Shown here: positions 1 through 6,671 of the stretch, piece after piece | Layout of the letters: each line of letters starts with the position of its first letter | Position numbering within the stretch: position 1 is the stretch's first letter | NCBI GenBank assembly: GCA_020024085.1 | Contig: JAHHUG010000039.1 | Location: 1 to 11,933 of the forward strand | From: Christensenellaceae bacterium | GTDB taxonomy: Bacteria > Bacillota > Clostridia > Christensenellales > CAAEEZ01 | Direction: 5' to 3' | Length of the DNA stretch: 11,933 nt | Notes under the pieces: model-generated | Told to the model about the DNA's origin: nothing | What the model saw: the letters and a program-made list of their open reading frames with translations, nothing else | The model's database searches: none | Position numbers and translations under genes: made by a program

Positions 1-935
1 ATTTCAGCTTTATCAAAATCTTCATTAAAAGTACCCGGAATAAAAGCATCATCTGGAACATATTGAATATGTTTTTTTATTCTCATTTCATTTGTAGTTT
101 GTAGTTTAATTACACCCTTTTTAATAAGAATAAATAATATCAAACCAACAGCAGACATGCAGAAACTAAATATTTGAGCTCCACCAATTACACCACCAAG
201 TTTGAATGCTCCAAGCTTTAGAAACTCAAGTAATCCACGAAGTAGCCCATACCAAAACAAGTATAATGCCGATATTTCACCTGATTTATTTTTACCTCTT
301 TTTATCAACATAATAATGAAAATTGCAAAACACAAATTCATTACACTTTCATAGAAGAAGTTTGCAGCATACCAACCTTCACTAAGTCCAAGTTCGATTA
401 ATACACCATTACCTGAGTGAATATAAACTGCAAAAGGCATCCACTGTAAATTAGGGTTTGTAATAGGAAGTCCAAACAATTCCTCATTCATAAAATTGCC
501 CCATCTACCAATCGCTTGACCTATCAATAGTGCAGGAATAACAAGGTCAACTATATCAAATAAGGCAACTTTTTTGTGTTTACAAGCTATAACAATACCT
601 AATAAACCACCAAAAATACCTGTCAAAATAGTTAGTCCACCTTCCCAAATATGAAATACCCTAAGGAAACTTTCAAAGTTTACCCAATACTCTTTTCGAG
701 GTATACAATACCCAAGTCTTGCCGCAATAATTGATAAAGGTATTGTCCATAAAAATACCTCTAAAACAAAGTCTCCTGTAAATTTTTTTTCTTTTGCTAA
801 TTTATACAATACAAACAATGCAACAAGCATTGCAGATGTAAGAATTATAGCATACCATCTAACTTCCAAATCACCTATTACAAATGCAACAGGATTGATA
901 GGTTTTGGAGTAGATGCAAGTAATGTACTAAACAT
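1..935 (-). CDS. lgt: Prolipoprotein diacylglyceryl transferase (C-terminus cut by window start)
   Basis: Lgt is a membrane enzyme that moves diacylglycerol from phosphatidylglycerol to the lipobox cysteine of prolipoproteins, the first step of lipoprotein maturation. I translated the frame by hand: about 311 residues without a stop, running off the window. The signature GQAIGRWGNFMNEE (residues 139-152) matches the Lgt consensus, giving R144, N147 and E152 in place of E. coli R143, N146 and E151. Tyr28 in RWY fits E. coli Tyr26. R233 and E237 in the YGLLRGLLE motif fit R239 and E243. Several hydrophobic segments are visible. Oddity: the usual HGG motif after GGL is LTG here (L104-T105-G106). 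After the last membrane segment there is a polar tail of at least 40 residues, so the protein is longer than the usual 260-300. Start is ATG with AGGTGA upstream; it lies 7 nt after the fhs stop and is probably cotranscribed with fhs. Confidence 0.95.
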   Translation of the reverse strand, partial: MFSTLLASTPKPINPVAFVIGDLEVRWYAIILTSAMLVALFVLYKLAKEKKFTGDFVLEVFLWTIPLSIIAARLGYCIPRKEYWVNFESFLRVFHIWEGGLTILTGIFGGLLGIVIACKHKKVALFDIVDLVIPALLIGQAIGRWGNFMNEELFGLPITNPNLQWMPFAVYIHSGNGVLIELGLSEGWYAANFFYESVMNLCFAIFIIMLIKRGKNKSGEISALYLFWYGLLRGLLEFLKLGAFKLGGVIGGAQIFSFCMSAVGLILFILIKKGVIKLQTTNEMRIKKHIQYVPDDAFIPGTFNEDFDKAE

Positions 936-938
936 ATA

Positions 939-945
939 TCACCTA
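939..945 (-). promoter_or_regulatory. lgt ribosome binding site overlapping the fhs stop codon
   Basis: On the minus strand the sequence TAGGTGA contains the fhs stop codon TAG, and its last six bases (AGGTGA) form the Shine-Dalgarno site of lgt, three bases before the lgt ATG. This arrangement suggests that translation of lgt is coupled to termination on fhs. The coupling is inferred from spacing only. Confidence 0.6.
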
Positions 946-2601
946 AAATAATCCATCAATATTTCCATTGTTATCTATTGTCATATTACATGCAACTGGA
1001 ACTTTTGGAAGTCCTGGCATTAACATCATATTGCCGGCAATACATACAATAAATTCTGCACCACTCTTAAGTATTACATCTGAAATAGTAAATTCAAAAT
1101 CTTTTGGTCTAGCAAGCAATTTTGGATTATCACTAAATGAATACTGAGTTTTTGCAATACATATTGGCAAGTTAGTTTTGCCAATTTCTTCAATTCGTTT
1201 AATAGCTTTTTTAGCTTTATCGGTAAATACAACTTTACCTGCACCATAAACCTTTGTAGCAACAGCTTTGATTTTATTTTCAATACTATCTTCAAGGTCG
1301 TAGGCAAAAGTTAATTCTTTATCGTTATTTTCAACAAGCTCAACAACTTTTTTAGCAAGCTCAACTGCACCAAGTCCACCTTTTTCCCAAGCTTCACAAA
1401 GTACAACATCACTTTGATGTTCTTTGCATGCATTAGTTACAAGCTCAATTTCTTTATCGGTATCGGTAATAAATTTATTTAGAGCAACAACAACGGGCAT
1501 ATTATAAATCTTTGTTAGATTGTCTATATGTGCAAGCAAGTTTACAAGTCCTTTGTTCAAGCACTCCAAATTCTCCTCTGTCAAATTTTCCTTACTAATT
1601 CCACCATTATATTTAAGAGAACGAATAGTAGCAACTAATACAACAGCACTTGGTTTTAAACCAGTAGTTCTACATTTGATGTCAAAAAACTTTTCTGCAC
1701 CTAAATCAGCACCAAAACCTGCCTCAGTTACAACATAATCTGCATAAGTCATAGCTGTTTTAGTAGCAATAACAGTATTACAACCATGAGCAATATTCGC
1801 AAATGGTCCACCATGAACAATAGCTGGAGTACCTTCAAGTGTTTGTACAAGGTTTGGTTTAAGAGCATCTTTAAGCAAAATTGCCATAGCATTTTCTGCT
1901 TTCAAGTCCTTGCAATAAACAGGTTTATTTTCTCTCGTATAACCTATGATAATATTGCCAAGTCTTCTCTTTAAGTCATCAAGGTCCTTTGCCATACAAA
2001 GTATAGCCATTACTTCACTTGCAGCTGTTATAGTAAATGATTCCTCCCTTGGAACACCTTGCATAACACCACCTAATCCAACCATTACACCTCTAAGTGC
2101 TCTATCGTTAAGGTCTAAACATCTACAAAATGTAATTCTTCTAGTATCAATATTCAAGCTGTTACCACTTTGCAAATGATTATCTATCATAGCAGAAAGT
2201 AAATTGTTAGCAGAAGTGATTGCGTGTAAATCGCCAGTAAAATGCAAATTAATATCTTCCATTGGAGCAATTTGAGCATGGCCACCACCAGTTGCACCAC
2301 CCTTAATACCAAATACTGGACCAAGAGATGGCTCTCTTAATGCAAGGCAAACCTTTTTATTGATTTGAGACATGCCATCAGCAAGACCAATTGAAACCGT
2401 AGTTTTGCCCTCGCCATATGGTGTAGGATTAATTGCAGTAACCAATATCAATTTACCCTTAGGATTAATTCTCTTGATATCAATTTTAGCTTTATATTTA
2501 CCATATTGCTCTAAATTATCAGCATCAATATCCAATTTTTTTGCAATATCGGTAATTAAGTTAAGATTAGTTTCGTTTGCAATCTGTATATCAGTTTTCA
2601 T
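943..2601 (-). CDS. fhs: Formate-tetrahydrofolate ligase (formyl-THF synthetase)
   Basis: This cytoplasmic enzyme makes 10-formyl-tetrahydrofolate from formate, ATP and tetrahydrofolate. The product supplies purine synthesis and formyl-Met-tRNA, and in acetogens the methyl branch of the Wood-Ljungdahl pathway. The 552-residue product has the family's usual length of about 550-560. The ATP-binding loop PTPYGEGKTT is at residues 59-68. The blocks REPSLGPVFGIKGGATGGG and HGGPFANIAHGCNT and the segment GFGADLGAEKFFDIKCR are characteristic of the family. The C-terminal PGLPKVPVACNM block is intact, so the gene looks complete. Start is ATG with GAGGT six nucleotides upstream. It is the first gene of a two-gene transcript with lgt and has a strong promoter at 2629-2657. 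No other one-carbon gene is in the window, so a housekeeping folate role is as likely as acetogenesis. Confidence 0.98.
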   Translation of the reverse strand: MKTDIQIANETNLNLITDIAKKLDIDADNLEQYGKYKAKIDIKRINPKGKLILVTAINPTPYGEGKTTVSIGLADGMSQINKKVCLALREPSLGPVFGIKGGATGGGHAQIAPMEDINLHFTGDLHAITSANNLLSAMIDNHLQSGNSLNIDTRRITFCRCLDLNDRALRGVMVGLGGVMQGVPREESFTITAASEVMAILCMAKDLDDLKRRLGNIIIGYTRENKPVYCKDLKAENAMAILLKDALKPNLVQTLEGTPAIVHGGPFANIAHGCNTVIATKTAMTYADYVVTEAGFGADLGAEKFFDIKCRTTGLKPSAVVLVATIRSLKYNGGISKENLTEENLECLNKGLVNLLAHIDNLTKIYNMPVVVALNKFITDTDKEIELVTNACKEHQSDVVLCEAWEKGGLGAVELAKKVVELVENNDKELTFAYDLEDSIENKIKAVATKVYGAGKVVFTDKAKKAIKRIEEIGKTNLPICIAKTQYSFSDNPKLLARPKDFEFTISDVILKSGAEFIVCIAGNMMLMPGLPKVPVACNMTIDNNGNIDGLF

Positions 2602-2628
2602 ACTTTACCTCGCACTTATAATATTTAT

Positions 2629-2657
2629 ATTATATACTTATATTTATATGATGTCAA
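2629..2657 (-). promoter_or_regulatory. Sigma-A promoter of fhs-lgt
   Basis: Read on the minus strand, TTGACA (2657-2652) and TATAAT (2634-2629) are both perfect consensus hexamers separated by exactly 17 nt. The predicted start of transcription is near 2622, which leaves a leader of only about 20 nt. There is therefore no room for a riboswitch, and expression is probably strong and constitutive unless a protein binds nearby. Confidence 0.85.
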
Positions 2658-2667
2658 ATTTTTGTAT

Positions 2668-2679
2668 TACAATATTGTA
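2668..2679. promoter_or_regulatory. 12-bp palindrome upstream of the fhs promoter
   Basis: TACAATATTGTA is a perfect 12-bp inverted repeat lying 10 bp upstream of the fhs -35 box, in the intergenic region shared with the divergent antiporter gene. Its position would suit an activator or a divergent-region repressor. The region is very AT-rich, so chance is a serious alternative. Confidence 0.3.
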
Positions 2680-2794
2680 TTTGACTAATTGATTATACTA
2701 AAATTACATAAATAAACTCTATTTTATAAAATTTATAATTATCATAAACAATATACATATAACCAGTTTTTATTTCGATATATAATATAGTTAT

Positions 2795-2823
2795 TTGCAA
2801 ATTAAAATTAATAGTGATATACT
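2795..2823 (+). promoter_or_regulatory. Sigma-A promoter of the antiporter gene
   Basis: TTGCAA (2795-2800) and TATACT (2818-2823) are separated by exactly 17 nt, and transcription would start near 2830. That leaves a leader of about 15 nt, most of which is the AGGAAGG ribosome binding site. It diverges from the fhs promoter. Confidence 0.7.
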
Positions 2824-2844
2824 TATTAATATTAGGAAGGAAAA

Positions 2845-4137
2845 ATGTTTGATTATAAATTAATTTTAGACCTAGCTATTTTGCTTTTTGTAACAAAACT
2901 ATTTGGAATTATCGCAAATAGACTTCAATTACCTCAAGTAGTAGGTAATTTGCTTGGTGGATTACTAGTTGGCCCTGCTGTTTTAGGTTGGGTTTCTACT
3001 CCACTACCAAACAGTCCAATAGATTTGTTTGCAAAAGTTGGCGTAATATTGATTATGTTTTCTGCTGGTCTTGAAACAGATATAAAACACCTTAAATCAA
3101 CAGGCGTTGCATCAATAATTATTATGCTATTAGGCGTACTTGTTCCACTTGGTGGAGGATTTTTAATTGCAGGAGCATTTCACGGATTTACAGAGGAAAT
3201 GTTGTTCCCAAATCTATTCCACGGAGTTGTACTTACTGCTACAAGTGTAAGCATTACCGTTACGACACTTAAAGAAATGGGTAAACTTAATACAAAAGTT
3301 GGTGCATCAATTTTATCAGCAGCACTACTTGACGATATTATCGGCTTGTTTATCTTAACACTTGTATTGGGTGCTAGTGGTGATGGTGAAAGTGCTTCAA
3401 ATTCATACTTGATTAATGCACTTGTTGGAGCTGGTATGTCTAATATTGGTTCACTTGCATTAAGTACATTATTGTTCTTTATATTTACAATCTTAACTGG
3501 ATTAGTAATAAACAAGATATTCACATTTTTATCAAAGAAATTCCCTAGCACAAGAAGATTATCAATATTCAGTTTAGTGTTTGCTTTACTTATGGCATAT
3601 TGTGCAGAAGAAATATTTGGTATAGCTGATGTTACTGGTGCATTTATTGCTGGAGTTGCTCTATCAAACTTAAAAGATACACAATATATAGAAAAGAAAA
3701 TTGATACTACTTCATATATGGTATTTACCCCTATTTTCTTTGCAAATATAGGATTAAAGGCAAGTTTTAGTAACTTTACCGGTACAACAGTCGCCTTCGC
3801 AATATGCTTTACTATTGTTGGTCTACTAGCAAAAGTATTAGGTTGTGGACTGGGTGCAAAAATTGCAAGATACTCTACTAAAGATAGCTTAAGAGTTGGT
3901 TTTGGTATGATGGCAAGAGCCGAAGTTGCTTTAATCGTAGTTCAAAAAGCTATTGAAAAAAATTTGATTGAATCGGAAATGATTACCATCGTTTTATTAT
4001 TAATTATAGTATCATCGTTAATTACTCCAATTTGCTTGAAACTTGTTTACAAAAAGGATAAAGGTAACGACGATATAATTAAAACAAACATCGACAAAGT
4101 TCCAACCGACTACGATGACTTCTTATTAAAAGGTTAA
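2845..4137 (+). CDS. Cation:proton antiporter, CPA2 (NapA/Kef-like) membrane domain
   Basis: The 430-residue product is a polytopic inner-membrane protein of the monovalent cation:proton antiporter superfamily, which exchanges Na+ or K+ for H+ for pH and salt homeostasis. Visible family marks are QLPQVVGNLLGGLLVGP (residues about 28-44), the SAGLETD segment near residue 75, ATSVSITVT near 132-140, the adjacent aspartates D163-D164 that form the ion site in electrogenic CPA2 members, ADVTGAFIAGVALSN, and GMMARAEVALIV with R358 and E360. There is no RCK/TrkA-N regulatory domain; the protein ends in a short polar tail, unlike full-length KefB/KefC. The start is supported by AGGAAGG at 2834-2840. 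It stands alone, with its own promoter and a strong downstream terminator. The transported ion cannot be read from the sequence. Confidence 0.93.
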   Translation: MFDYKLILDLAILLFVTKLFGIIANRLQLPQVVGNLLGGLLVGPAVLGWVSTPLPNSPIDLFAKVGVILIMFSAGLETDIKHLKSTGVASIIIMLLGVLVPLGGGFLIAGAFHGFTEEMLFPNLFHGVVLTATSVSITVTTLKEMGKLNTKVGASILSAALLDDIIGLFILTLVLGASGDGESASNSYLINALVGAGMSNIGSLALSTLLFFIFTILTGLVINKIFTFLSKKFPSTRRLSIFSLVFALLMAYCAEEIFGIADVTGAFIAGVALSNLKDTQYIEKKIDTTSYMVFTPIFFANIGLKASFSNFTGTTVAFAICFTIVGLLAKVLGCGLGAKIARYSTKDSLRVGFGMMARAEVALIVVQKAIEKNLIESEMITIVLLLIIVSSLITPICLKLVYKKDKGNDDIIKTNIDKVPTDYDDFLLKG

Positions 4138-4152
4138 TCAAATAATAATTAA

Positions 4153-4180
4153 AAAAACGAGGGCAAAAGCTCTCGTTTTT
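4153..4180. terminator. Bidirectional intrinsic terminator between antiporter and rho
   Basis: Arms at 4153-4164 and 4169-4180 form a 12-bp stem (AAAAACGAGGGC with GCTCTCGTTTTT, one G-T wobble) closed by an AAAA loop. The T run of the right arm serves the plus strand. A run of seven A bases at 4151-4157 gives seven T bases for minus-strand transcripts. It ends the antiporter transcript and is the distal terminator for rho. Confidence 0.85.
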
Positions 4181-4186
4181 ATTAAT

Positions 4187-4210
4187 AAAGGACTAATTAC
4201 TTAGTCCTTT
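4187..4210. terminator. Second hairpin between antiporter and rho
   Basis: AAAGGACTAA (4187-4196) pairs perfectly with TTAGTCCTTT (4201-4210) around a TTAC loop. On the plus strand it is followed by TATTTTATT. On the minus strand it is the first hairpin reached after the rho stop and is followed by a short broken T run, so it is probably the weaker of the two terminators in each direction. Confidence 0.6.
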
Positions 4211-4225
4211 TATTTTATTAATATA

Positions 4226-5767
4226 CTAAAATTTATCCATCATAAACTTATTTTTTCTTTCAATAAGCAAATCAATAAACTGCTCATTATTTTCAGTCTT
4301 AGACATAGCATTTAGTAACTTTTCGGTAGCTTCAAGTGGGTCACCCTTACTTAAAACTTTTCTCATAATCCAAGTACCCTCAAGTTCCTTTTCGTTAAGT
4401 AATAAATCCTCTCTTCTTGCACCTGATTGATACAAGTCAATAGCAGGGAAAATCCTCTTTTCTTGAAGTTTTCTATCAAGGCGAATTTCCATATTACCAG
4501 TACCTTTGAACTCCTCAAAAATAACATCATCCATTCTGCTACCAGTATCAACAAGAGCTGTTGCGATAATAGTTAAACTACCACCACCCTCAATATTTCT
4601 TGCAGAACCAAAGAATTTTTTAGGTAGGTATAATGCAGCAGGGTCAATACCACCACTAAGTGTTCTACCAGTAGGATTAACAACAAGGTTATTTGCTCTT
4701 GCAAGCCTTGTTAAACTATCCATAAGTATAACTACATCTTTACCCATTTCAACAAGTCTTTTTGACCTTTCAAGCAAAAATTCTGCAACTTTTATATGAT
4801 GTTCGGGTTGTTCATCAAATGTAGAAAACCACACATTACCCTTAATGGTTCGTTGCATATCGGTAACCTCTTCAGGTCGCTCGTCCACAAGCAATACTTC
4901 AAGGTCGATATCTGGATAATTTTCACTAATAGAATTAGCGATTTTTTTAAGTAATGTAGTTTTACCAGCTTTAGGTGGAGAAACAATCATTGCTCTTTGT
5001 CCTTTACCAATAGGAGCAATCATATCAATGCACCTAATTGCTAAATCTTTTTCGCTATTTTTAGTTTCTATTTTAATTGTTTGATTAGGATAAATTGGAA
5101 TTAAATCGTCAAAAAACTGTCTTTTGCCAAACCTACTTGCCTCAACGCCGTTTATTTTAACAATAGACATAACAGGTGCTGGCTTATTATCTTGAATTTT
5201 AGATTTGCTAACTAATGCTTCTACGAAGTCACCTCTTCTTAAACCAAATCTTTTTATACGATTGATGTGCACATACGCATCAGTAGGACTATTTTCGAAT
5301 CCTAATGTTCTTAAAAATCCATATTCAGGCGAATTCGCACCGATTAACTCAACATAACCACTTCTTGTTTCGGTATTTTCCGACCTATAATTTGCACTTC
5401 TTTCAGCAAAATATTGCATTTTTGAAGGCTCTGGACTCATATCATAGGAATTTTCTTTTGGTTCATCATCAAAATAACTATGTTCTTGTACTTGACCATC
5501 TTGAGTTTGTATATCTTGTGTAGTTTCTTCTACATCAAGTGAAATATCTTCTTTTTTTGTTGATAGCTTTTCTGCTACTGTTTTCTTTTTTTGCAAATCA
5601 TGAAGTGGAAAATCAAAACCGGCATCAAATCTTTCCAAAACCTTGTCCACCAACTCTAATTTATTATAAGTTGTAGGCGATTTAACACCAACTTGCTTCG
5701 CAATATTACGAACCTCAAATAAAGAAATAGATAGCAAATCAGCTTTTGTAAAATTTTTACTATCCAT
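4226..5767 (-). CDS. rho: Transcription termination factor Rho, with long acidic N-terminal linker
   Basis: Rho is a hexameric RNA-dependent ATPase that loads on unstructured RNA and releases RNA polymerase. Residues about 8-45 form the Rho_N helical domain. Residues 60-134 are a hydrophilic linker rich in Lys, Glu, Asp, Gln and Ser that E. coli Rho (419 aa) lacks. Residues about 136-212 are the cold-shock-like RNA-binding domain (GYVEL, YGFLR, RRGD). The ATPase core has Walker A PPKAGKTT (264-271), [14 protein letters not shown], Walker [15 protein letters not shown] and the [15 protein letters not shown] block. The product is 513 residues from the ATG at 5767, which has GGAG six nucleotides upstream. 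A TTG start at 5779 would add four residues, but it contains that GGAG and has no site of its own. Stacked hairpins lie downstream. The hydrolase gene is 150 nt upstream on the same strand, so partial readthrough from it is possible; I see no clear promoter in the gap. Confidence 0.97.
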   Translation of the reverse strand: MDSKNFTKADLLSISLFEVRNIAKQVGVKSPTTYNKLELVDKVLERFDAGFDFPLHDLQKKKTVAEKLSTKKEDISLDVEETTQDIQTQDGQVQEHSYFDDEPKENSYDMSPEPSKMQYFAERSANYRSENTETRSGYVELIGANSPEYGFLRTLGFENSPTDAYVHINRIKRFGLRRGDFVEALVSKSKIQDNKPAPVMSIVKINGVEASRFGKRQFFDDLIPIYPNQTIKIETKNSEKDLAIRCIDMIAPIGKGQRAMIVSPPKAGKTTLLKKIANSISENYPDIDLEVLLVDERPEEVTDMQRTIKGNVWFSTFDEQPEHHIKVAEFLLERSKRLVEMGKDVVILMDSLTRLARANNLVVNPTGRTLSGGIDPAALYLPKKFFGSARNIEGGGSLTIIATALVDTGSRMDDVIFEEFKGTGNMEIRLDRKLQEKRIFPAIDLYQSGARREDLLLNEKELEGTWIMRKVLSKGDPLEATEKLLNAMSKTENNEQFIDLLIERKNKFMMDKF

Positions 5768-5801
5768 ATTCAGCTCCAATAAAAAAATTAATTATAAAAT
5801 T

Positions 5802-5828
5802 TACAATAAAATTATCCTATCTATTGTA
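5802..5828. repeat. Interrupted inverted repeat upstream of rho
   Basis: TACAATA (5802-5808) and TATTGTA (5822-5828) are perfect inverted 7-mers separated by 13 bp, in the 150-nt gap ahead of rho. The same half-site occurs fused in the palindrome upstream of fhs at 2668-2679. It could be an operator or chance in AT-rich DNA. Confidence 0.25.
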
Positions 5829-5885
5829 TTTATGGGAAAAAGAAAAAATGTAAATTAATATAATTATAGTAATTATAAGGAAAAA

Positions 5886-5905
5886 TATACTATAAAAATA
5901 GCATA
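5886..5905 (-). terminator. Weak AT-rich hairpin after the hydrolase gene
   Basis: Read on the minus strand, TATGCTAT and ATAGTATA pair over 8 bp with one G-T wobble around a TTTT loop, followed by a run of five T. It begins 13 nt after the hydrolase stop codon. The stem is almost all A-T, so termination here is probably partial at best. Confidence 0.35.
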
Positions 5906-5917
5906 AATCTCCTATAA

Positions 5918-6562
5918 TTAATCCTTAAAAACGATAACCTTGGTTACCTCATCATCAAAAATTGCCCTATCAAAAGTAATTTCGTTACCCTCAACATACA
6001 CTAAATCTGAGCTGTCAAATAGCTCTAAAAAATCGTCAACTTTGTCAAGACCTAAATCAATATTTTTGGTCCTATAGTGCATAGGAATAACTACATCAGG
6101 CATAAGTTTGTCAACATAATCCTTTGCCTTCTTTGCATCAATGGTATATTTACCACCAACTGGAATAAGCAAAACATTGACTGGCATAATAAATTCTGTA
6201 ATAAAGGGATTACATTCCTCACCAATATCACCCATATGGCATACTTCTACACCATCTAAACGATATTTGAAAATAAGTGATTTACCTCTTCTCACTCCAT
6301 TATGGCTGTCGTGATTAGCAGATACACTAGAGATATGTACACCCGATACTTCAAAAGCACCCTCGCTATCTATGATTTTAGGCGAACCTAAAACAGAACT
6401 TAGGTTGTTGTGGTCATAGTGGTCGTGAGAGATTGTAACTGCATCGGCTTCAAGTTTTGGCATTTCTTGACCAACAGAATCATTGTATGGGTCAGTAATA
6501 ATTTTTGTACCTGTACTTTCTTCTAGTTGGAAGGCCGAGTGCCCTAACTTAGTAACTTTCAC
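5918..6562 (-). CDS. Metallo-beta-lactamase-fold metal-dependent hydrolase
   Basis: The product is a small cytoplasmic hydrolase of about 214 residues with the metallo-beta-lactamase fold. It resembles the compact family (Lactamase_B_3 / UPF0173-like) that includes L-ascorbate-6-phosphate lactonase relatives; the substrate is unknown. Numbered from the GTG start, the metal-binding signature HDHYDH is at residues 46-51. Further candidate ligands are H8 (GHSAF), H84 and H87, D112 (HMGD) and H162 (PMHY). There is no signal peptide. I chose GTG at 6562 because GGAGGA lies just upstream and the family normally starts close to the GHS motif. The longer ATG frame from 6574 contains that ribosome binding site inside its codons 2-3 and has no site of its own. 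A promoter lies 28 nt upstream, and rho follows on the same strand after 150 nt. Confidence 0.85.
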   Translation of the reverse strand: MKVTKLGHSAFQLEESTGTKIITDPYNDSVGQEMPKLEADAVTISHDHYDHNNLSSVLGSPKIIDSEGAFEVSGVHISSVSANHDSHNGVRRGKSLIFKYRLDGVEVCHMGDIGEECNPFITEFIMPVNVLLIPVGGKYTIDAKKAKDYVDKLMPDVVIPMHYRTKNIDLGLDKVDDFLELFDSSDLVYVEGNEITFDRAIFDDEVTKVIVFKD

Positions 6563-6589
6563 AATTTCCTCCATTTAGTTAATAATTAC

Positions 6590-6618
6590 ATTCTAATATA
6601 GTTTTTAATAAAATGCAA
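6590..6618 (-). promoter_or_regulatory. Sigma-A promoter of the hydrolase gene
   Basis: On the minus strand TTGCAT (6618-6613) and TAGAAT (6595-6590) are separated by exactly 17 nt. It sits just after the prs terminator. Transcription would start near 6583, giving a leader of about 20 nt to the GTG start. The ATG at 6574 would lie only about nine bases from the transcript end, which favours the GTG. Confidence 0.65.
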
Positions 6619-6643
6619 GAGAAATATACATTTTATATAATAA

Positions 6644-6668
6644 AAAAACCCGAACAAATCGGGTTTTT
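6644..6668 (-). terminator. Intrinsic terminator of prs
   Basis: Arms AAAAACCCGA (6644-6653) and TCGGGTTTTT (6659-6668) form a 10-bp stem with a five-base loop. On the minus strand the stem is followed directly by a run of seven T. It begins three bases after the prs stop codon, a textbook intrinsic terminator that separates prs from the hydrolase gene. Confidence 0.92.
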
Positions 6669-6671
6669 GAA

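Noticed and set aside
2602..2628. Search for a riboswitch (such as THF) ahead of fhs.
   Set aside because: The predicted leader is only about 20 nt, too short for any known folate riboswitch.
2372..2692. A 106-codon frame on the plus strand, antisense to the 5' end of fhs.
   Set aside because: It lies almost wholly opposite a strongly conserved gene, starts without a ribosome site, and its protein looks like the reverse shadow of fhs codons.
5890..5913. AGGAGA followed by ATG CTA TTT TTA TAG on the minus strand, downstream of the hydrolase gene.
   Set aside because: It would encode only four residues and overlaps a weak hairpin; best explained by chance.
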